From an uncultured Flavobacteriales bacterium (GTDB lineage Bacteria; Bacteroidota; Bacteroidia; Flavobacteriales_D; Crocinitomicaceae): DNA of 64,000 nucleotides. Under the pieces are notes generated by a model. The model had not been told where the DNA came from, did no database searches, and saw nothing but the letters and a program-made list of their open reading frames with translations. Below, piece by piece: positions 62,444 to 64,000 of this stretch (its first letter is position 1; every line of letters starts with the position of its first letter). The stretch spans positions 1 to 64,000 of the forward strand of contig CAJXCU010000002.1 in NCBI GenBank assembly GCA_913051935.1, in the 5' to 3' direction. Made by a program: the position numbers and the translations under genes.

Positions 62444-63111
62444 TTTTGTTCAATAATTAATCCATTCTCTACCAATAAGGTTTTTGTAGGAAATAGTTTT
62501 ACGATATGCATATCATGAGTAGCCATGAGAATAGCAGCGTTTTTTTCTTTGGAAACCGCAATCAATAAGCGCATAATATCCTCTGAAGTTTCAGGATCGA
62601 GGTTTCCAGTTGGCTCATCTGCCAAAATTAATTTCGGGTCGTTTAATAATGCGCGGGCAATAGACACTCTTTGTTGCTCTCCTCCAGAAAGCTCGTGAGG
62701 CATTTTATCTCCTAACTCTTCTAGGCCAACCAATTTTAGACATGCAATAGCACGCTCATGAATATCTATCTTTTTTTTCCATCCTGTTGCTTTTAGTACA
62801 AAGTATAAATTTTGAATAATTGTACGGTCCATTAGCAATTGAAAGTCTTGAAAAACAATTCCAATTTTTCTTCGGAGCATTGGAATATTCTTTCTTTTTA
62901 TTTTCTTAAAATCAAACACATCGAAGCTGCCTTCTCCCGCTTGTAAAGGCAATTCTCCATATAATGTTTTAAGCAGGCTACTCTTTCCACTGCCTGTTTT
63001 TCCAATAAGAAATACGAATTGTCCTGCATGAATTGACAGCTGAACGTTAGAAAGAACTTGGCTGCCTTTTTGAAAGATATCAGCATTTTTAAGCGTAACT
63101 ACTTCAGACAT
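62440..63111 (-). CDS. ftsE: Cell-division ABC transporter ATP-binding protein FtsE
   Basis: The start is set at the ATG at 63111 (223 residues), giving the usual FtsE length and N-terminus ('[25 protein letters not shown]'); the track's start at 63294 adds about 60 unrelated residues. Motifs: Walker A '[12 protein letters not shown]' (37-48), Q-loop 'FQDFQLL', signature '[16 protein letters not shown]', Walker B '[12 protein letters not shown]' and H-loop 'MATHD'. With FtsX, FtsE controls peptidoglycan hydrolases at the septum. ftsX is not adjacent on this strand within the window. Confidence 0.9.
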   Translation of the reverse strand: MSEVVTLKNADIFQKGSQVLSNVQLSIHAGQFVFLIGKTGSGKSSLLKTLYGELPLQAGEGSFDVFDFKKIKRKNIPMLRRKIGIVFQDFQLLMDRTIIQNLYFVLKATGWKKKIDIHERAIACLKLVGLEELGDKMPHELSGGEQQRVSIARALLNDPKLILADEPTGNLDPETSEDIMRLLIAVSKEKNAAILMATHDMHIVKLFPTKTLLVENGLIIEQN

Positions 63112-63238
63112 AAAACTTATGTGTTTATACAAAAGTGCAGAATCATCTTCGTGAAAAAAGATTTGGTCCAGATTATCTCTTAACAAGATGAGGTTTAAAA
63201 CTTTTGAACGGCTTCTCAACTTGGCTTGTTTGTGAATG

Positions 63239-63246
63239 TAAATTTG
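63239..63246 (+). promoter_or_regulatory. Promoter -7 element of the TPR gene (TAAATTTG)
   Basis: TAAATTTG matches TAnnTTTG and ends four bases before the GTG start at 63251. The same spacing is seen for asnS and galE. Confidence 0.45.
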
Positions 63247-63250
63247 TTCA

Positions 63251-64000
63251 GTGCGAAATAGTAGAACATCCTTCATCATAGTGGCATTTGCCATTTCCTC
63301 CTTTCTGGTTTTTTCTCAAAAAACAGATAAGTATACTAGTTTATATGATGGGTATTTTCGTGGAGAAGAACTTTATAGTAACCTACAGTACGGTGCTGCA
63401 AAAAAGGAATTTAGATCATTCATCAATCTTTGCAATAATTACAATGACCCGCTATACCAAAAGGCATTATTTTATGAAGGACTTTCTGGGTTGGAGCTAT
63501 ATAACAGCGATGCAATCGACCTTTTGATGAATTACAATAGGCTGTATCCGGAAAATATTCACCGTAGTTTTATCAATTTTAAAATAGGGAATTCATTTTT
63601 TCAGGATGAAACGTATGATGATGCTCAGCTTTGGTTGAGCAAGTTAAATGCAGGAGATATCGACTCTTCTTTACAAGAAGAATTTTATTTTAAACTAGGT
63701 TATTCGGCGCTGCAAAATGAAGATTTCGAAGCTGCTATCAATGCATTTCGAGAAAATTTAAAAGGAAGCTCCCAGTATGTACCACCTAGCAAGTACTTTT
63801 TCGGACATTTGTGCTATGAGAGAGGGTCTTATCAGCTTGCATTGGAGCAATTCATAGCGCTTGAAAAAAATACTAATTATTGTGGAATTGTGCCTTACTA
63901 CATTGTACAAATCTATCACAAACAAGGTGATTATGATGCGGTAATTGAGTATGCACCAACTGTATTGGCTTGTAAGTTGATTAATCACGAAAAAGATGTG
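63251..64000 (+). CDS. Secreted tetratricopeptide-repeat protein (5' part, runs off the window)
   Basis: This frame stays open to the end of the window, so the track does not list it. It opens after a TAA at 63239 and the first usable start is GTG at 63251. This gives a signal peptide 'RNSRTSFIIVAFAISSFLVFSQ', then 'KTDKYTSLYDGYFRGEEL'. Helical repeats of about 34 residues follow ('EFYFKLGYSALQNEDFEAAINAFREN', 'PPSKYFFGHLCYERGSYQLALEQFIALE', 'CGIVPYYIVQIYHKQGDYDAVIEYAP'), typical of TPR proteins. At least 250 residues are encoded. It probably lies in the periplasm as a scaffold. The competing track ORF 63288-63527 is in another frame and is a shadow. Confidence 0.82.
   Translation, partial: MRNSRTSFIIVAFAISSFLVFSQKTDKYTSLYDGYFRGEELYSNLQYGAAKKEFRSFINLCNNYNDPLYQKALFYEGLSGLELYNSDAIDLLMNYNRLYPENIHRSFINFKIGNSFFQDETYDDAQLWLSKLNAGDIDSSLQEEFYFKLGYSALQNEDFEAAINAFRENLKGSSQYVPPSKYFFGHLCYERGSYQLALEQFIALEKNTNYCGIVPYYIVQIYHKQGDYDAVIEYAPTVLACKLINHEKDV

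Noticed and set aside
62440-63294. Longer start of ftsE
   Set aside because: The extra residues are unlike FtsE and would cross the promoter and start of the divergent TPR gene; the ATG at 63111 gives the standard N-terminus.
63288-63527. 79-codon plus-strand ORF near the right end
   Set aside because: It is out of frame with the open TPR frame, which has a signal peptide, repeats and a promoter element; this ORF has none.
1-64000. Mobile elements, CRISPR arrays, tRNA or rRNA genes
   Set aside because: I looked for transposase, integrase and Cas motifs, regularly spaced repeats and tRNA T-arm sequences such as GGTTCGAATCC; the few GTTCGAA hits are inside protein genes.

Overview
The window reads as chromosomal DNA of a free-living, aerobic member of the Bacteroidota, most likely marine Flavobacteriales (Cryomorphaceae/Crocinitomicaceae-like). 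This placement is inferred from several features: type IX secretion (PorZ and type A C-terminal sorting domains), the Bacteroidota -7 promoter element TAnnTTTG, A+T-rich DNA, two cox3 paralogues in a long cytochrome-oxidase assembly operon, DUF4403/DUF2141/DUF389 families, and an ECF sigma locus of flavobacterial type. I see no rRNA, tRNA, CRISPR array, insertion sequence, phage gene or integron. Genes are tightly packed, the largest gap without a listed gene is under 200 bases, and many neighbours overlap by 4-14 bases.

Layout. 1-2744: the first codons of a monomeric isocitrate dehydrogenase, then a DUF4403 lipoprotein and an OmpA-domain protein. 2746-8821 (minus): a seven-gene respiratory operon running heme O synthase, two cytochrome oxidase subunits III, subunit IV, two SCO-type thioredoxin-fold proteins, and a fusion of a heme-oxygenase-like DUF3050 domain to a DUF420 (CtaM-like) membrane domain. 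8954-17398: crotonase, flippase, DXP synthase, then a sugar MFS transporter next to a GH3 glucosidase. 17422-22194 (minus): a translationally coupled GT2 / DUF2079 / PorZ operon, which may tie envelope glycan synthesis to type IX secretion. 22269-29925: RidA, a TPR membrane protein, an RNA methyltransferase, PIN-PhoH, a YfcH-like epimerase, an S41 peptidase, DUF389 and YqaA. 29974-38828: two T9SS cargo proteins (one of 1377 aa), the omega-amidase/methionine aminotransferase pair, and an atypical SDR. 38831-48634: a histidine kinase, a nitronate monooxygenase, an M14 peptidase, PnuC-NadR-type kinase-SCO, a degenerate RluB-like protein with two envelope proteins and Pth, and a T9SS-exported GH25 lysozyme. 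48807-64000: AsnRS, the ECF sigma locus, a GH1 glucosidase, IleRS, a biotin carrier, GalE, TatD, asparaginase, FtsE and the start of a TPR protein.

The most unusual items are the DUF3050-DUF420 fusion, the PorZ/glycosyltransferase operon, an RluB-family protein whose catalytic Asp is Glu, an unlisted 42-codon membrane ORF upstream of the DUF2141 gene, and a recurrent TAnnTTTG element only 4-7 bases before start codons, which implies leaderless or near-leaderless mRNAs. Functions are assigned by recognising families and motifs in the translations; no database search was run.
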